From NCBI RefSeq assembly GCF_000026365.1, contig NC_012994.1, forward strand, positions 310,001 to 374,000: a stretch of 64,000 nt of DNA. Reading direction: 5' to 3'. The position numbers and the translations under genes were made by a program. Every line of letters begins with the position of its first letter. Within the stretch, counting starts at the first letter, position 1. Of the stretch, positions 17,578 to 28,395 are shown one piece after another. Origin of the DNA: Zygosaccharomyces rouxii (lineage: Eukaryota > Ascomycota > Saccharomycetes > Saccharomycetales > Saccharomycetaceae). The notes under the pieces are model-generated. The model saw only the letters and a program-made list of their open reading frames with translations, made no database searches and was not told where the DNA came from.

Positions 17578-18508
17578 GGCCACAACAATAAAGAGAGAAA
17601 AAACAAAAAAACAACTAATAAATAGCATTCATGGCCACTTCGCATGATGATGAGCTGAAAGTATTTACGAGCTAACGCTTACATATTCTTAATGATCCCT
17701 TTATCCATACCCTTTAAGATTTGTCATGGTAGTTAGTAAATAAGCGCTGAGCTACTTTGTAATCGCTTGGTAATCAATATCAGCAAGTTAGTCTCTGACG
17801 CGAACGGCAGTCCTGTTTGGTGTTTGTATGTCCTTATCGGTGAAACAATGCTTTTATTCATTCGGTCTTTCCGTCTCATGTCCATGCTTACTTAGTTATT
17901 GTCATGGTAAGGGTCTATGTTGCTGCTGCTGCTACTATTTCTAATGCTGACTAGTGCTTAGTGCGACTTGTGGTCCTATCGGTTCTTCTCGTTTCTTTTC
18001 CTGCTTCTGCGGCTAAGGCTGCTGTGCAGATTCTTATGTAGATTATGTCTTCCCTTAGTAATCTGTCAATATGTACGACAATTTTTTAGTCAATAATTAG
18101 TGACATTGGATACCGATTGGGATTCATAAGATTTACAAATTTTAGTCAATTTTTCGCATAATAATCGTAGTAATCATAATACCGAAAATGTGTTCCTCAT
18201 TAGCTCCTGTTTAGGCGATTGAACAGCCTTCCCGCTTTTTGCTTCAGCACCTGTCTCTCTCTCTCTCTCTTTTTTTTTGTTTTTTGTTTTTTTCCTTCTT
18301 GTTATTTTCTCGAAATCACAACTATCCCTTCTTAGAAGAAAACTATATAAGATAAACTTGTTGCTGTTCTTAAGGAGCTTTGAGTACTGATTGCTTTCCA
18401 ATATATAGAAAAAGTTAGTCTCGTGTGGCTATTAATCCTTTCCATTAAACAATTTTATTAATTGGTTAATTTCAAATCTAGCACATAGACATACACAAGC
18501 AATACATT
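17578..18508. other. Intergenic region CIT1 / YCP4
   Basis: These 931 bp carry no supported gene. A CT dinucleotide tract followed by T runs lies near 18255-18293, and TATATAAG at 18344-18351 is a likely TATA box for YCP4. Confidence 0.5.
18344..18351 (+). promoter_or_regulatory. TATA box of YCP4
   Basis: TATATAAG is about 160 bp upstream of the YCP4 ATG, in a strongly AT-rich promoter. Confidence 0.4.
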
Positions 18509-19432
18509 ATGGGTAAAGTTGCTATTATAACGTACTCTATGTACGGTCATATTGACACTTTAGCTAAGGCAGTCCAAAAGGGTGTTGAAGCTGCAGGCGG
18601 TCAAGCAGATCTTTACAGAGTCGAAGAAACTTTGCCAGAAGAGGCTTTAGAAAAGATGAACGCACCAGAGAAAAATCCAGATGTCCCAGTTGCTACACCA
18701 GAGACTTTGCTCGAATACGATGCCTTCTTACTTGGTATTCCAACTAGGTTTGGTAGTTTACCAGCTCAGTGGAGTGCATTCTGGGACCATACCGGTAGTC
18801 TATGGGCTCAAGGTGCTCTTGCTGGTAAGATTGCTGGTGCCTTCGTTTCTACTGCAAGTCCAGGTGGTGGTCAAGAAACAACTTTAAGATCTGCTTTGAG
18901 TTATCTAACACACCATGGTATTATTTACGTTCCATTGGGTTACAGAGATGTCTTTGCAGAATTAGGTAATGTTGAGGAATTGCACGGTGGTTCACCATGG
19001 GGTGCCGGTACTTTGGCTGGTGCTGATGGTTCAAGAACTCCTTCAGCTTTAGAATTGAGAATTGCTGAAATTCAAGGTAAATCCTTCTACGAAACTTCTC
19101 TAAGGTTCGAGACCACCTCTAGCCATGGCTCTGGTGCTGCTGCCGCCACTGAGTCTGGTGCTGCTGGTGCCACCACTGATTCTGGTGCTGCTGGTGCCGC
19201 CACTGATTCTGGCGCTTCTGCTGCCACCGGTGCTGCTGCTACTGGTAAGAAGGCTTCATCTCCAAAGGGTAAGTCTCCATCCAGTAATGGTGCTGCTGCC
19301 GGTTCTTCTGATGGTGCCGCTAAATCTGGTGGTAAACCTTCCGGTTCTGCTAACGGTGCTCAAGGCACACCAGATCGTCCAATTCCTGTTCAAAAGGATG
19401 GTAAGAAGAAGAAGAAGTGCATCATTATGTGA
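18509..19432 (+). CDS. YCP4: Flavodoxin-like protein Ycp4 with CAAX tail
   Basis: Residues 1-200 are a WrbA-type flavodoxin-like fold, with the FMN phosphate-loop region [15 protein letters not shown] (8-22), the motif [12 protein letters not shown] and [12 protein letters not shown]. It is close to yeast Ycp4, Pst2 and Rfs1, quinone-reductase-like proteins at the plasma membrane and eisosomes. Residues 205-295 are a Gly/Ala/Ser-rich linker with three SGAAGA-type repeats. The end is a Lys run followed by CIIM, a CAAX box with a polybasic motif, predicting prenylation and membrane anchoring. At 307 residues it is longer than S. cerevisiae Ycp4 (247) because of the linker. Location beside CIT1 matches the YCR004C-YCR005C order. 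Confidence 0.93.
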   Translation: MGKVAIITYSMYGHIDTLAKAVQKGVEAAGGQADLYRVEETLPEEALEKMNAPEKNPDVPVATPETLLEYDAFLLGIPTRFGSLPAQWSAFWDHTGSLWAQGALAGKIAGAFVSTASPGGGQETTLRSALSYLTHHGIIYVPLGYRDVFAELGNVEELHGGSPWGAGTLAGADGSRTPSALELRIAEIQGKSFYETSLRFETTSSHGSGAAAATESGAAGATTDSGAAGAATDSGASAATGAAATGKKASSPKGKSPSSNGAAAGSSDGAAKSGGKPSGSANGAQGTPDRPIPVQKDGKKKKKCIIM

Positions 19433-20091
19433 AAAGTCCAAAGCCTCTTTGGAAAATAGGGTTATCGATTCTAATAATCGCATCTTTCCCCGCCTCTTTT
19501 AATGTACTATAAGATACTACTACTACTAATATTTCTGACAATTTTTCATATAATAATTTTGAATATGTTGATAATATCATTGCTCTTTGGGAAGAATTTG
19601 AGATTGGCAACATGATAATAATAATTGTTTGATTTGCATCTTGAGAACAAGCTTTCTTCGTTAATAATGTTCTTGAAATGTTAACATTAATATTAAAGTT
19701 GATAAGAATAATGAAGGATTTTATGGAAGTGGTCTAAAGCTTAGGAAAGGGTTGAATTAAGGATGTCCTTCTTATTTGTACCAATGAGTCTTATATCCTT
19801 GGTGGTTAAATGTTTATGCGGTCATGTGATATTCACTCTCTGGGTAAAAGTAAGTGAGATCTATTTTCCCGAACGTTTCCAGAGCCGGTTCTTGTCCGTC
19901 TGTCGCGCGACAGGAAAAAAAAAATAATAGCAGCAGCTTAAGCGACACAGTGACATTCTGCAACCACGTAAAGAAGTTCTATGATTTCTATTCCTTTTAT
20001 TTTCTTCTAATCTATAATAGGTTTACGAGAAATAAGCTATAAACTAATCAATTTTTGTTCGTTTCTTTTTTTTAAAAAAAAAGGAAAAAAA
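19433..20091. other. Intergenic region downstream of YCP4
   Basis: No gene is seen in 659 bp. A perfect 14-bp palindrome CTGTCGCGCGACAG at 19900-19913 stands out in AT-rich sequence. Confidence 0.5.
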
Positions 20092-21705
20092 GAACCAATT
20101 ACTGTTAATCCCCCGATTCCCACCGCCATTGAAGAGCTTTTGTATAATGGTAAGAATGAAAATGCAATGATAAATAATGCGCAAGTATCGGACTCCGTCA
20201 CACTTGATTCTACGAACCTTAACCGCCAATTGTTAAAGATCCTTCCAAATCTCAAAGTATGCCGCCATCATTTCTAAAAAATGGGGTCTAGCTTTGTCGG
20301 CCTCACACGATCAAACCAGGAGGATGAATTGGTTGTGATTAGGAGATGCTTTTCCTTGTGCAGTATTCCATTGATCAAGTTGGACACTAACAATTGTTCT
20401 CGTAATTTAAGCCTCCTCAGCGAGGAAATTGAAGGGTTGATAAGAATTAAAAGTGAAAATCACTTAAAAGAAAGAGGAAACTTTCACAAGAAGGTCAGTC
20501 CTTAGAGTCAGTAATTAAATGTCTTAAAAATCAAAAAGCTTCAAGGGTACTTATTGATGAATTGAAAGAACTGCAGAAAATCATTGACCTACTAGAAAAG
20601 ACAAAAATGAATTAGAAAACTAATTTCCAAAAGTTTTGAGCTTGTTCCGTTTAATGCTTTACTAAAATGTGTGAAATTTGGTACTTCAAGTTAAAAACAA
20701 CTAACAATTGGATTAAAAGGCAATATTGCAAAGGTTCAAGAATTGGAGATTCAAATCGTGGTATATACGATAAGGAAATGGAACACAAGTACAATGAATT
20801 GGAGAAAAAAGATGAGGAATTACAAAAGACTAGAGCAAAAATTATCCTCTTACAAAATGAAGTTGAATCATTTCTTAAGGAAAGCTGCTTAATGAAAGAT
20901 ACCTCCATAGTTGTCGAAGAGGATTTATACTTTCATATGGTGAATGTCATTTTGGAAAGAAAATTACAAGCTGAAGGTAAGAATGGACATCGTCAAACAG
21001 AAAGTGCTGATACATGGAAAGGTCTTGAGAAAATGCAGGAGAATATTGAACAATTGAAAATGAAAAATAATGAATCTCTTTCAAAGGACTCTCAATAATC
21101 GGTTGAAAAAATGAATCTGGTGGGTTGGAAATATCATTTAAAAAGAAAAGCATGAGAAATTACAGAAGGATTTCAACAATTTCAAGCTTAGCAATGTCGA
21201 ACACTTTAAATTCAATTCAAGATTATACGATTCCTGAAGTACTGGAAAGTCGCTTTCTAAGTTGGAGCATGCGGTCTTGGATATGGATCGACAAAGGAAG
21301 GGTATCCAATCTGAGATGGAATGCTTGCGGGAACAATTGGAATGCTTTGCAAATACCGTCAGATTCCTTTAAAAAACTAATGTAGTCGCTGAAGGAAGGC
21401 CGAAGGAATTACACTGTAGGCTGGACCGGTTACAATCCAGAAATTTTGAGATTGCTGGAAAACTAAATGCTAAAAGAATAGAAGTACGTCAACTCAATGA
21501 AAAAATGGATTGCTTGTCTTATTTTCTCTCAGGTACAAACAAATTTTTGAAAAGTGAATTTTTGACCCACGGAGTAGAATTGGAACCTCTTAATTCAAGA
21601 TGGCAGGGAGGTAACGGGAGAAAAAGTTATTTCCTTCGATCATTGATTAGTAGGAAAAGAATTGTCCAAGATTATTGGACAAATTTCAACCAAAGGGTTT
21701 ACTGA
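20092..21705 (+). pseudogene. Relic of a coiled-coil gene related to the intact gene at 44494-46329
   Basis: Successive fragments in shifting frames encode charged coiled-coil protein, broken by stops and frameshifts. The best anchor is IRRCFSLCSIPL (from about 20337), which aligns with FRRCYTLCNLPM of the intact protein at 44494-46329 (residues 144-155). Upstream ILPNLK in the same frame aligns with LPLPILK, with an internal stop at about 20278. Later pieces include heptad-rich stretches near 20770-21100 (DKEMEHKYNELEKKDEELQK) and, in another frame, 21250-21350 (LEHAVLDMDRQRKGIQSEME). No single frame covers the locus, so it is no longer a functional gene. I inferred the relationship by eye. 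Confidence 0.65.
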
Positions 21706-22058
21706 ATTTCTCTAACGTTTATCTGAATATTTGTCTAACTGTAGTTCGTCCTTTTTGTGTCGGCGTCTAATTTAGGCGGGGGGGAAATAAGATATATGTG
21801 TAAAGTGCTTTTAAAAATAGAGAAGCTTTCTGTATTTGTTTGGTTTTGGGCAGAATTTTTAACTGAATCCTCTTTATTTATATGTTTATATTTATATGTT
21901 TAGCTTCTGCAAGGACAATTTCCATTCAATGGACATTCTCAATTCACCATATATTAAGTTGATCGAAAAAAAACAAGAAGTCCCCCGTATTTTCTGTTTA
22001 AATTCTATGTTAAAATTCTATGTACACGAATACTTGATTGATAATTAATTAACAAATT
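21706..22058. other. Intergenic region relic / MRPL32
   Basis: These 353 bp are AT-rich, with repeated TTTATATGTTTA units near 21878-21901 and no gene; they form the 3' flank of MRPL32. Confidence 0.45.
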
Positions 22059-22619
22059 TTACTTGTCTTTTTCCTCCACGGGAAGTGTTCTCATGCGTCT
22101 TTCCAAATAACTGTCTTTATCCTTGAGTTTCTTGTTGTACTCAGTTTCCTTCTTACCAGGATACAAAATTCTCTTATCCAAATCTGATAGTTCCTGTTCT
22201 TGTGAAGGTTCTTGTCTCTCCTTCACCGTCTGAGTCTTCCAAATGTGACGAACATGTTGGACACAATGCATACACAGACAATTGGCTCTCTTGTAATGAC
22301 CACAAGAAGGACATTTATTCAATTCGTGGATAAATTTTAACTGTTTTTTACCTGGTGCATACAATCTTTGTCTCTTTTTTTGATGTGTAACCTTCTTCTT
22401 GGGAACCGCTAAAAGTCTACCGTTATTGGAAAAAAAATCTTCCTCAACAATTGATCCTTCTTCGTTCTTTTTAGTTCTCTGATCTATCCATTTTCTTAAA
22501 CTTTCAGGCAATTGCTTGGGAAGTTCACCAATCATAGGGCCTCCCAGGGGTTTAACCCAGGGTAAAAGTGTCGTCGCAGATAAGTAAAACCTGCTCATAG
22601 AAAATCCAATACTCGACAT
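22059..22619 (-). CDS. MRPL32: Mitochondrial large-subunit ribosomal protein bL32m
   Basis: The protein of about 186 residues matches yeast Mrpl32 (183). The conserved core is [17 protein letters not shown] followed by HQKKRQRLY and a zinc-ribbon-like cluster [17 protein letters not shown], as in bL32 proteins. In S. cerevisiae Mrpl32 is matured by the m-AAA protease, a step that links protease activity to mitoribosome assembly. The start is placed at the first ATG (22619); the frame extends 13 codons further only from a TTG. A second ATG 21 bp downstream is also possible. The N-terminus is a hydrophobic/basic presequence. It is divergent from CDC10 across about 320 bp, as in YCR003W-YCR002C. 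Confidence 0.93.
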   Translation of the reverse strand: MSSIGFSMSRFYLSATTLLPWVKPLGGPMIGELPKQLPESLRKWIDQRTKKNEEGSIVEEDFFSNNGRLLAVPKKKVTHQKKRQRLYAPGKKQLKFIHELNKCPSCGHYKRANCLCMHCVQHVRHIWKTQTVKERQEPSQEQELSDLDKRILYPGKKETEYNKKLKDKDSYLERRMRTLPVEEKDK

Positions 22620-22943
22620 TGGATCAAGTATAGTGGTAATGGATTGATAATCAATCAATGGGCCCCTTCAGTTAATCAATCGAATCTTCAATTATCACTC
22701 GTCCGCCTTGGCTCATTGAATTTTTCAATTTCAATTTCAATTTCATGTTGAAAATTTGAAAAAGATCACATAAAACGGAAACATGTGCATACCTTTGTGG
22801 ATTCCACGCGTTCCGTTTACCTGGAACAAATATACTAGATCAACACGATCTTGCATAACTACAATTCAAACGCTTCCTATTATAATTGAAGTTCAAATTG
22901 CTCAATTCAAGTAACCAAGAGTAAAACTTTAAGAAAGAAGAAG

Positions 22944-23924
22944 ATGTCTGCACCACCTGCTTTAGCTGGAATTCAGCCCACGTCTTATGTCGGTTTTGAT
23001 ACTATTACAAGTCAGATCGAACACCGTCTTCTCAAGAGAGGTTTCCAATTCAATGTTATGGTGGTAGGTCACTCTGGATTGGGTAAAAGTACCTTGATCA
23101 ATACTTTATTTGCATCACATTTGATTGATTCCGCTACTGGCACCGATATCACTCAAGTTCCTGTCACCAAAACGACAGAAATGAAAGTGTCCTCGCATAC
23201 TTTGTTAGAGGACAGAGTTCGTTTGAACATCAATGTTATCGATACGCCAGGTTTTGGTGATCAAATTAACAACAATAAAGTGTGGGAACCAATTGTGAAG
23301 TACATTAAGGAACAATATTCACAATATTTGCGTAAAGAATTGACGGCTCAGCGTGACAGATATATTCGTGACAGTAGAGTTCACGCAGTTCTTTATTTCC
23401 TGCAACCTAATGGGAAGGGATTATCAGCTTTAGATATTGCTGCTTTGAAAAAGTTGACAGAGATTGCTAATGTGATTCCTGTCATTGCCAAGGCGGATAC
23501 CTTAACTTTGGAAGAAAGGGCGCATTTTAGAGAAATCATTCAACAAGAGTTCAAAAAACATAAATTCCGTATTTATCCATATGATACTGATGAACTTACG
23601 GAAGAAGAATTGGAATTAAACGAAAGTATAAGATCTATCGTGCCTTTCGCGGTAGTCGGATCTGAAAGAGAAATTGAAGTCAACGGTGAGACCTTTAGAG
23701 GCAGAAAGACTCGTTGGGGAGCTGTAAATGTGGAAGATATTAATCAATGTGAATTTGTTTATCTCAGGGAATTTTTAATTAGAACCCATTTGGAAGATTT
23801 GATCGAAACTACATCTTACATTCATTATGAAGGTTTCAGAGCTAGGCAATTGATTGCTTTGAAAGAAAATGCAAGTAGCCGTACCTCTGCAGGTCCTTCC
23901 AATGGTGGTGCTTACCAGCGTTGA
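22944..23924 (+). CDS. CDC10: Septin Cdc10
   Basis: The 326-residue septin matches yeast Cdc10 (322), the central subunit of the Cdc11-Cdc12-Cdc3-Cdc10 rod that forms the bud-neck ring and filaments. The P-loop GHSGLGKST is at 42-50, DTPG at 100-103 and the AKAD specificity motif at 182-185. The septin-unique element (WGAVNVEDINQCEF) lies around 255. As in Cdc10, the C-terminal coiled coil of other septins is missing and the protein ends soon after the GTPase domain. It borders the centromere, the same place as on S. cerevisiae chromosome III. Confidence 0.98.
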   Translation: MSAPPALAGIQPTSYVGFDTITSQIEHRLLKRGFQFNVMVVGHSGLGKSTLINTLFASHLIDSATGTDITQVPVTKTTEMKVSSHTLLEDRVRLNINVIDTPGFGDQINNNKVWEPIVKYIKEQYSQYLRKELTAQRDRYIRDSRVHAVLYFLQPNGKGLSALDIAALKKLTEIANVIPVIAKADTLTLEERAHFREIIQQEFKKHKFRIYPYDTDELTEEELELNESIRSIVPFAVVGSEREIEVNGETFRGRKTRWGAVNVEDINQCEFVYLREFLIRTHLEDLIETTSYIHYEGFRARQLIALKENASSRTSAGPSNGGAYQR

Positions 23925-24840
23925 TACTTATTTAGTGGATTGTTACTTTATTTCTATTTTTATTTTTAATCAATGGAGGTGATTAACACGATGAACGGGG
24001 CAGAACACAAATAATAAAAACGGTGAATTAGATGCTATTTAATTAAATAGCTGGTTTATCTATATAGCCGACCAAAATATAATGTGAATTTCACACCGGG
24101 TCGTACTACAGTAAATAAAATTCTAATAATCAATCATATGCTGGCGGTACATTTCTTGAAAGGTATACACCAAGGTGAATTGATTCTTCGAGATTTTGGG
24201 GAAAGAAAGACAATTAATGCTTCAAGATTTAGTGTCCTAAAGCTTGAAAACAGGAACTTACTTCATGGCATTATAGACCTTTGACGGTACATTTTCGTGC
24301 AGAAACTGTAAAGCGGAGGGCCATTGAACTTCCTAAGCGGTTTCATATGTTGTTAATATTTTAAATGATTATATAGATAATTAGATAAAATACTTAATAC
24401 ATATATAGTATGAATATGTATAGATAGATTCATATGGTACAAGTAAAGTTGGATTTCTTCCACCTACCTTCAATGGCAGATGTCGAAGAAAATTCGAAGA
24501 CACAGAAAGGAAACCACGGCCCCAGAGATCTGAGAGTATTTGAACATTCACTTCAAAAATTACTCCAGACTAGTTTGGAATTCGTCCAGCTACCGCGGCT
24601 TCTGGGTGGTTAACATCGGATGTATCTACGAGTTTAAAATTTACAATACATCTGGATGGTGTTGTAACTCACAATCAGTATGTATTCCTAAGTTAACCAA
24701 CACTTTAAAAGAAGAGAGCCCTTTGAGGTTAACGTCTTTCGTTGTTCACCTTATTTTGGTAACCTACATAAACGCTGAGGTACATAGTGTAACATAGCAT
24801 AATACGCATTAGGTGTGTAATAAAATCTTACAAAAAGACT
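23925..24840. other. Pericentromeric intergenic region
   Basis: This 916-bp stretch between CDC10 and the centromere holds only ORFs of 66-85 codons without recognisable character. I see no tRNA or transposon remnant. Confidence 0.5.
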
Positions 24841-25012
24841 TATTTTTTATCTTCGGAACCGAGGTACAAAACTACTTTACAAATATTTTTAAAAAACATA
24901 TACTTAGAATATTTTATACGTTGAATATTTTATGAGAATAATTTAAGAAGTTTAAAAAAGTTTTTAAAAAAAGGTTTACTTTAAAAAGCGCTAAGTAAAT
25001 AGTGCACGTGAT
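24841..25012 (-). other. Point centromere (CDEI-CDEII-CDEIII)
   Basis: On the minus strand CDEI is ATCACGTG (25012-25005), an exact RTCACRTG. CDEII is 136 bp (25004-24869) with about 82% A+T by hand count and many A and T runs. CDEIII begins with TGT at 24868-24866, has the invariant core TTCCGAA at 24858-24852 and ends in an A-rich run. The spacing of ten bases from TGT to the core equals that of S. cerevisiae. CDEII is longer than the roughly 80-bp type of S. cerevisiae, as reported for several non-duplicated yeasts. The position, between CDC10 and DOM34/RER1, joins the flanks of S. cerevisiae CEN3 and CEN14. Cbf1 binds CDEI, CBF3 binds CDEIII and a Cse4 nucleosome sits on CDEII. Confidence 0.93.
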
Positions 25013-25130
25013 ACTATTAAATGCCGCCAGAAATAAAACAACGTGCAGAATAAGTACTGTAGAATGAACATAATTTAGACAGAAAATTTAAAGATGATTT
25101 ACAAATTCTGTGAGTTACGTATATGTCTCT

Positions 25131-26309
25131 CTAGTCATCCTCCTCTTCATCCTCCTCCAAATCTTCGTCTAGATCAGGAATAGGATAGTTCAAAATACAA
25201 GCTATACCAGTTAGTCTATTAAGCTCTTCACCCGAATTATGCAGCGCACTAAAAACTGCAACTTTCCCACCTAATCTTTCCACTTGCTGGGCCAAATCTA
25301 AGGATTTTTTTCTCTGATCAATATCATCAGAACGCATCAAAGTATCCGTAATCAACAACGTGTTGACAGCCCCTAAATCAACTGCCTTGGTTACTTCTGC
25401 CTCACCATACCAAGCCTTAAAATCATCATCATTTAAATGTTGAAGGAACTGGTCAATGATTAGCACCTCCTGAGAAAATTTGGTGTCCTGTAGTTTTGAA
25501 GCATAGCTTGGATTCTTGAGGACTTCCGTGATCCCCTGTATGTACCCAGTTGAAGAGTGTGCCACCAAAAATTTGCCTTTGTTATTTATTAGAACTTTGT
25601 TCTGTTCTTCTTGGGCATATTGAATAATTTTATCATACAGCGTCTTTGCATAAAAACCTGGTGAACACAGTATTATCATTTTTAGTTTCTCAAAATCAAA
25701 ATTTCTCTTAATCGATTCATAAATTGCCTTGTAGAACTTTTGGGTTTTTTCATCAAACTTTGCAACGTCAGTTGCTCTCTTTTTCTTCGGTAGAGTATAC
25801 TCAACTTTCTGTTTCAAAATAGTCGAAGAAGCTGTTAACACACAAACGTGCGCAAGTCCCTCTTGTAAGACAACCGCAGCAGTGTCCGCCCTGCTTGCTG
25901 GTTGAGTGGCTTCTTTTAACAGTTTTTTGTGATAAGCATTGAAATCATATTTTATGATGGTGATGGGATAAGTGTAATCAATATTAGTAGAGAAAAATAC
26001 ACCAACAGGATAATCGTCTTTATCCGGGACATCGTTATCACGGACTGTTTTCCCCTTATATCTTAATGATTCCTCTTTCATATCAAATTCTTCGGATTCC
26101 ACGACAATCCTCAATCTTTTCAACTCTTGCTGCTTCTTCTTATTCGCATCCTCTTTCACAGAAGACGTAACCTTTCTCTTGAAGATAAGTTCATCACCTT
26201 TGCCTACTAATTGGTGAATGGTGAAAAGATCCTCCTTTTCTTGAGGTATCAATGTAATATGGGCTTCATCCGAGTTGTTAGATGGTCTAACCTCTTTTAT
26301 CAACTTCAT
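25131..26309 (-). CDS. DOM34: Ribosome rescue factor Dom34 (Pelota)
   Basis: The 392-residue protein matches yeast Dom34 (386), the eRF1-like factor that with Hbs1 and Rli1 splits stalled ribosomes in no-go and non-stop decay. The three domains are visible. The N-terminal Sm-like domain (about 1-135) includes the loop with KGKTVRDND. The central domain (about 136-270) lacks the GGQ peptide-release motif, as in all Pelota proteins. The C-terminal domain (about 275-375) contains VNTLLITDTLMRSDD. The tail is a run of Asp/Glu. It sits directly beside the centromere, as YNL001W does beside CEN14. Confidence 0.97.
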   Translation of the reverse strand: MKLIKEVRPSNNSDEAHITLIPQEKEDLFTIHQLVGKGDELIFKRKVTSSVKEDANKKKQQELKRLRIVVESEEFDMKEESLRYKGKTVRDNDVPDKDDYPVGVFFSTNIDYTYPITIIKYDFNAYHKKLLKEATQPASRADTAAVVLQEGLAHVCVLTASSTILKQKVEYTLPKKKRATDVAKFDEKTQKFYKAIYESIKRNFDFEKLKMIILCSPGFYAKTLYDKIIQYAQEEQNKVLINNKGKFLVAHSSTGYIQGITEVLKNPSYASKLQDTKFSQEVLIIDQFLQHLNDDDFKAWYGEAEVTKAVDLGAVNTLLITDTLMRSDDIDQRKKSLDLAQQVERLGGKVAVFSALHNSGEELNRLTGIACILNYPIPDLDEDLEEDEEEDD

Positions 26310-26624
26310 AATCCTTCAGCAGGTGTTTCTATAACTTGTTGTCATCTTTCAAATACTGACACGGAGTAAACAATTATTAAACTACCTGGAAAGCTCCTTT
26401 CACCTCGAGAAGAATATCGTACGCAATTATACGCGGCTCGATAAGCCACATAAGACAAATACAAGTTTTTTAAATCTATATATGAGAAGATCGATGTAAT
26501 TCCTTAAATCAATGATATTGAACTATATCTACTACGAATTCTACAACTGTACAACTGTGCTAATGCATTCAATTTCTCCGCCGATCCACGAGGATGACCG
26601 GAAACATTTTCTAACGAGTACATT
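26310..26624. other. Intergenic region RER1 / DOM34
   Basis: These 315 bp hold the DOM34 promoter and the RER1 3' flank (both genes point left). I see no further feature. Confidence 0.45.
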
Positions 26625-27185
26625 TCATTTTGAACCATATTTCTTCTTGCCAATATCCAATGGGATATATCTGTATTTCAACATGTGTTGAATTTGTCTT
26701 TTCATGGTTAAAACGAAGATGATAATGAAGTAGACGAGTAGAATGGGCCAAAAGACTGGAACGTCTGTAATATTGAAAAGTGTAGAGACCAAAGCTACTA
26801 AAGTAGCTCTGGCACTATAATGCCAGAATTTGAATTCTGGAAGTCTCCTTATAAAAGGCCTAAATTCTTCTGACCTCTCCCCTGCCTCTAGTTCCTTGTT
26901 CTCCTCATCTTGTTGCAGAGAGAGATCAAACTTAGGTGTCAAAAATGCTAGAAATTGATTCAATAAAAATATTCCATGAGTATAACATGAAAGATACCAT
27001 TTGTGTGTTAAGACAACTCTCAATTCGAAGAGGAAAAGCAATAGAATCAATGCTCCCCAACGCTCCTTGATTAGCGGGACACTTTTGTCCAAATAATATC
27101 TATAAATGGTCAGTGCCCTATGGTAACGTACAGAGATGGGACTTAAAGTATTTAACTGGGATCTATCTCCTTCTTCCAATTCCAT
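26625..27185 (-). CDS. RER1: Golgi ER-retrieval receptor Rer1
   Basis: The 186-residue protein matches yeast Rer1 (188), a four-segment membrane protein of the cis-Golgi that returns ER membrane proteins such as Sec12 in COPI vesicles. Hydrophobic segments pair up around 40-80 and 120-160 with a hydrophilic loop between. The family motifs ELRVVLTHKWY-like, FLTPK, EFKFWHYSA and FWPILLVYF are present. The C-terminal tail has KYGSK and a Tyr/Lys-rich end that binds coatomer. The first ATG is at 27185; the frame runs two codons further only to a TTG. The gene is divergent from the YCL002C-like gene. Confidence 0.96.
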   Translation of the reverse strand: MELEEGDRSQLNTLSPISVRYHRALTIYRYYLDKSVPLIKERWGALILLLFLFELRVVLTHKWYLSCYTHGIFLLNQFLAFLTPKFDLSLQQDEENKELEAGERSEEFRPFIRRLPEFKFWHYSARATLVALVSTLFNITDVPVFWPILLVYFIIIFVLTMKRQIQHMLKYRYIPLDIGKKKYGSK

Positions 27186-27431
27186 TTTCAATCACCAATT
27201 TCAAATACGTATTAGTTTCTTTTAATGCTATCAAATATATTCCATACGTGGTGTCTAAAGTGTTCTGGCAAACGCTGTATTCTTCATTTTTACGCACTTA
27301 TACTTCGGGAATGAAGCTAAATGAAAAACGCGAAGCCAAGTGCCAAACAAGCAAGAGGTTTTAGTTAGGGTAGTTATTAATGCCAGACTCGAAGGACATT
27401 GTAGAAAAGTTGGAGGACAACTGATCAATAT

Positions 27432-28300
27432 ATGATTTTTCTACAGTGCATTTCAGGATTCTTATCCGTATGTCAACAGGCATTTTCCCTCCTACCCTCA
27501 ACCATGCTTTAAATTGATGTACTAACCGACGTATCGTTCTCGATAAATTCTGACAGAGTATAGCCATCCTATACCAAAAACGATATAACAAGCTTCATCA
27601 TTCGGTCTATGGACTATCCTATGACCTGTATCTACTGGAGATAGTGGGTCAATTTCTCACAATTTACTGCACAATCAATTATAGATGGTCGCCTCTAGTG
27701 CGATTACAACTGTCTAGAAGATTCCCATTATTTTATCCTTTAGATGGATCGAATATCCCCATTTCAAACCCATTACTCATAAAGGATGTAATCCTCACTA
27801 TATGTGGCTTATTAGTTCTTCGACAATTAATGCTATACCAATCTACAAAACATATTTACCAGGGATTTTCAACCACCTGCATGTCGATCATAGGGATATT
27901 TGCATCGTTTTCAATGTTTACATATTTTTGTGCTTGCCATAACCTTCCTGAACGTGATTCTGGTAAGTTTGGAGTATTCTATATTGACCACGTTAATTAC
28001 TTGTGGGTTATTGGTAATACCATCAGAGCTTTCAAATTTTTACCACAGATAACACTTAATTGGATGGGCTTTTGCACTCGAGGCATTTCTTCAAAATACA
28101 TCATCGTCAATTCATTAGCGTGCCTTCTTATTCTCGTCGGAAGCCTAGTATCTTCTCCTAATAAAGAATTTCACCAAAATGCCTTCAATAATTGCCCATG
28201 GGTTGTAACATTGGTGCAGTTCTTATCCTTATGCGCGATCCTTTATCAGGCGCAATGTCTTTATGTTAAGAAGAAACCATACTTACCTCGGGGTGAATAA
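27432..28300 (+). CDS. YCL002C: PQ-loop-type membrane protein, YCL002C-like, one intron
   Basis: Exon 2 (27557-28300) is open in one frame and matches the position of S. cerevisiae YCL002C, between RER1 and PGS1. A splice pattern precedes it: GTATGT at 27468, branch TACTAAC at 27520-27526, and CAG ending at 27556. Joining exon 1 (27432-27467, 12 codons) gives 259 residues. The join restores a PQ-loop-like helix pair: GFLSSIAILYQ, then YGLSYDLYLLEIVG. A second repeat follows (VIGNTIRAFKFLPQI...WMGFCTRGISSKY), with about seven membrane segments. PQ-loop proteins include cystinosin-type lysosomal carriers. The substrate is unknown. The start ATG is the only one in frame, but an additional 5' exon is possible. 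Confidence 0.82.
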
Positions 28301-28395
28301 TACCTACTCCCTATCGTGTCATTATAAGAATACTATTTACAGATTATCATTCTACGTTTTTGAATGGTCTAGTTGTATCAAGTTTTTTGACATCT

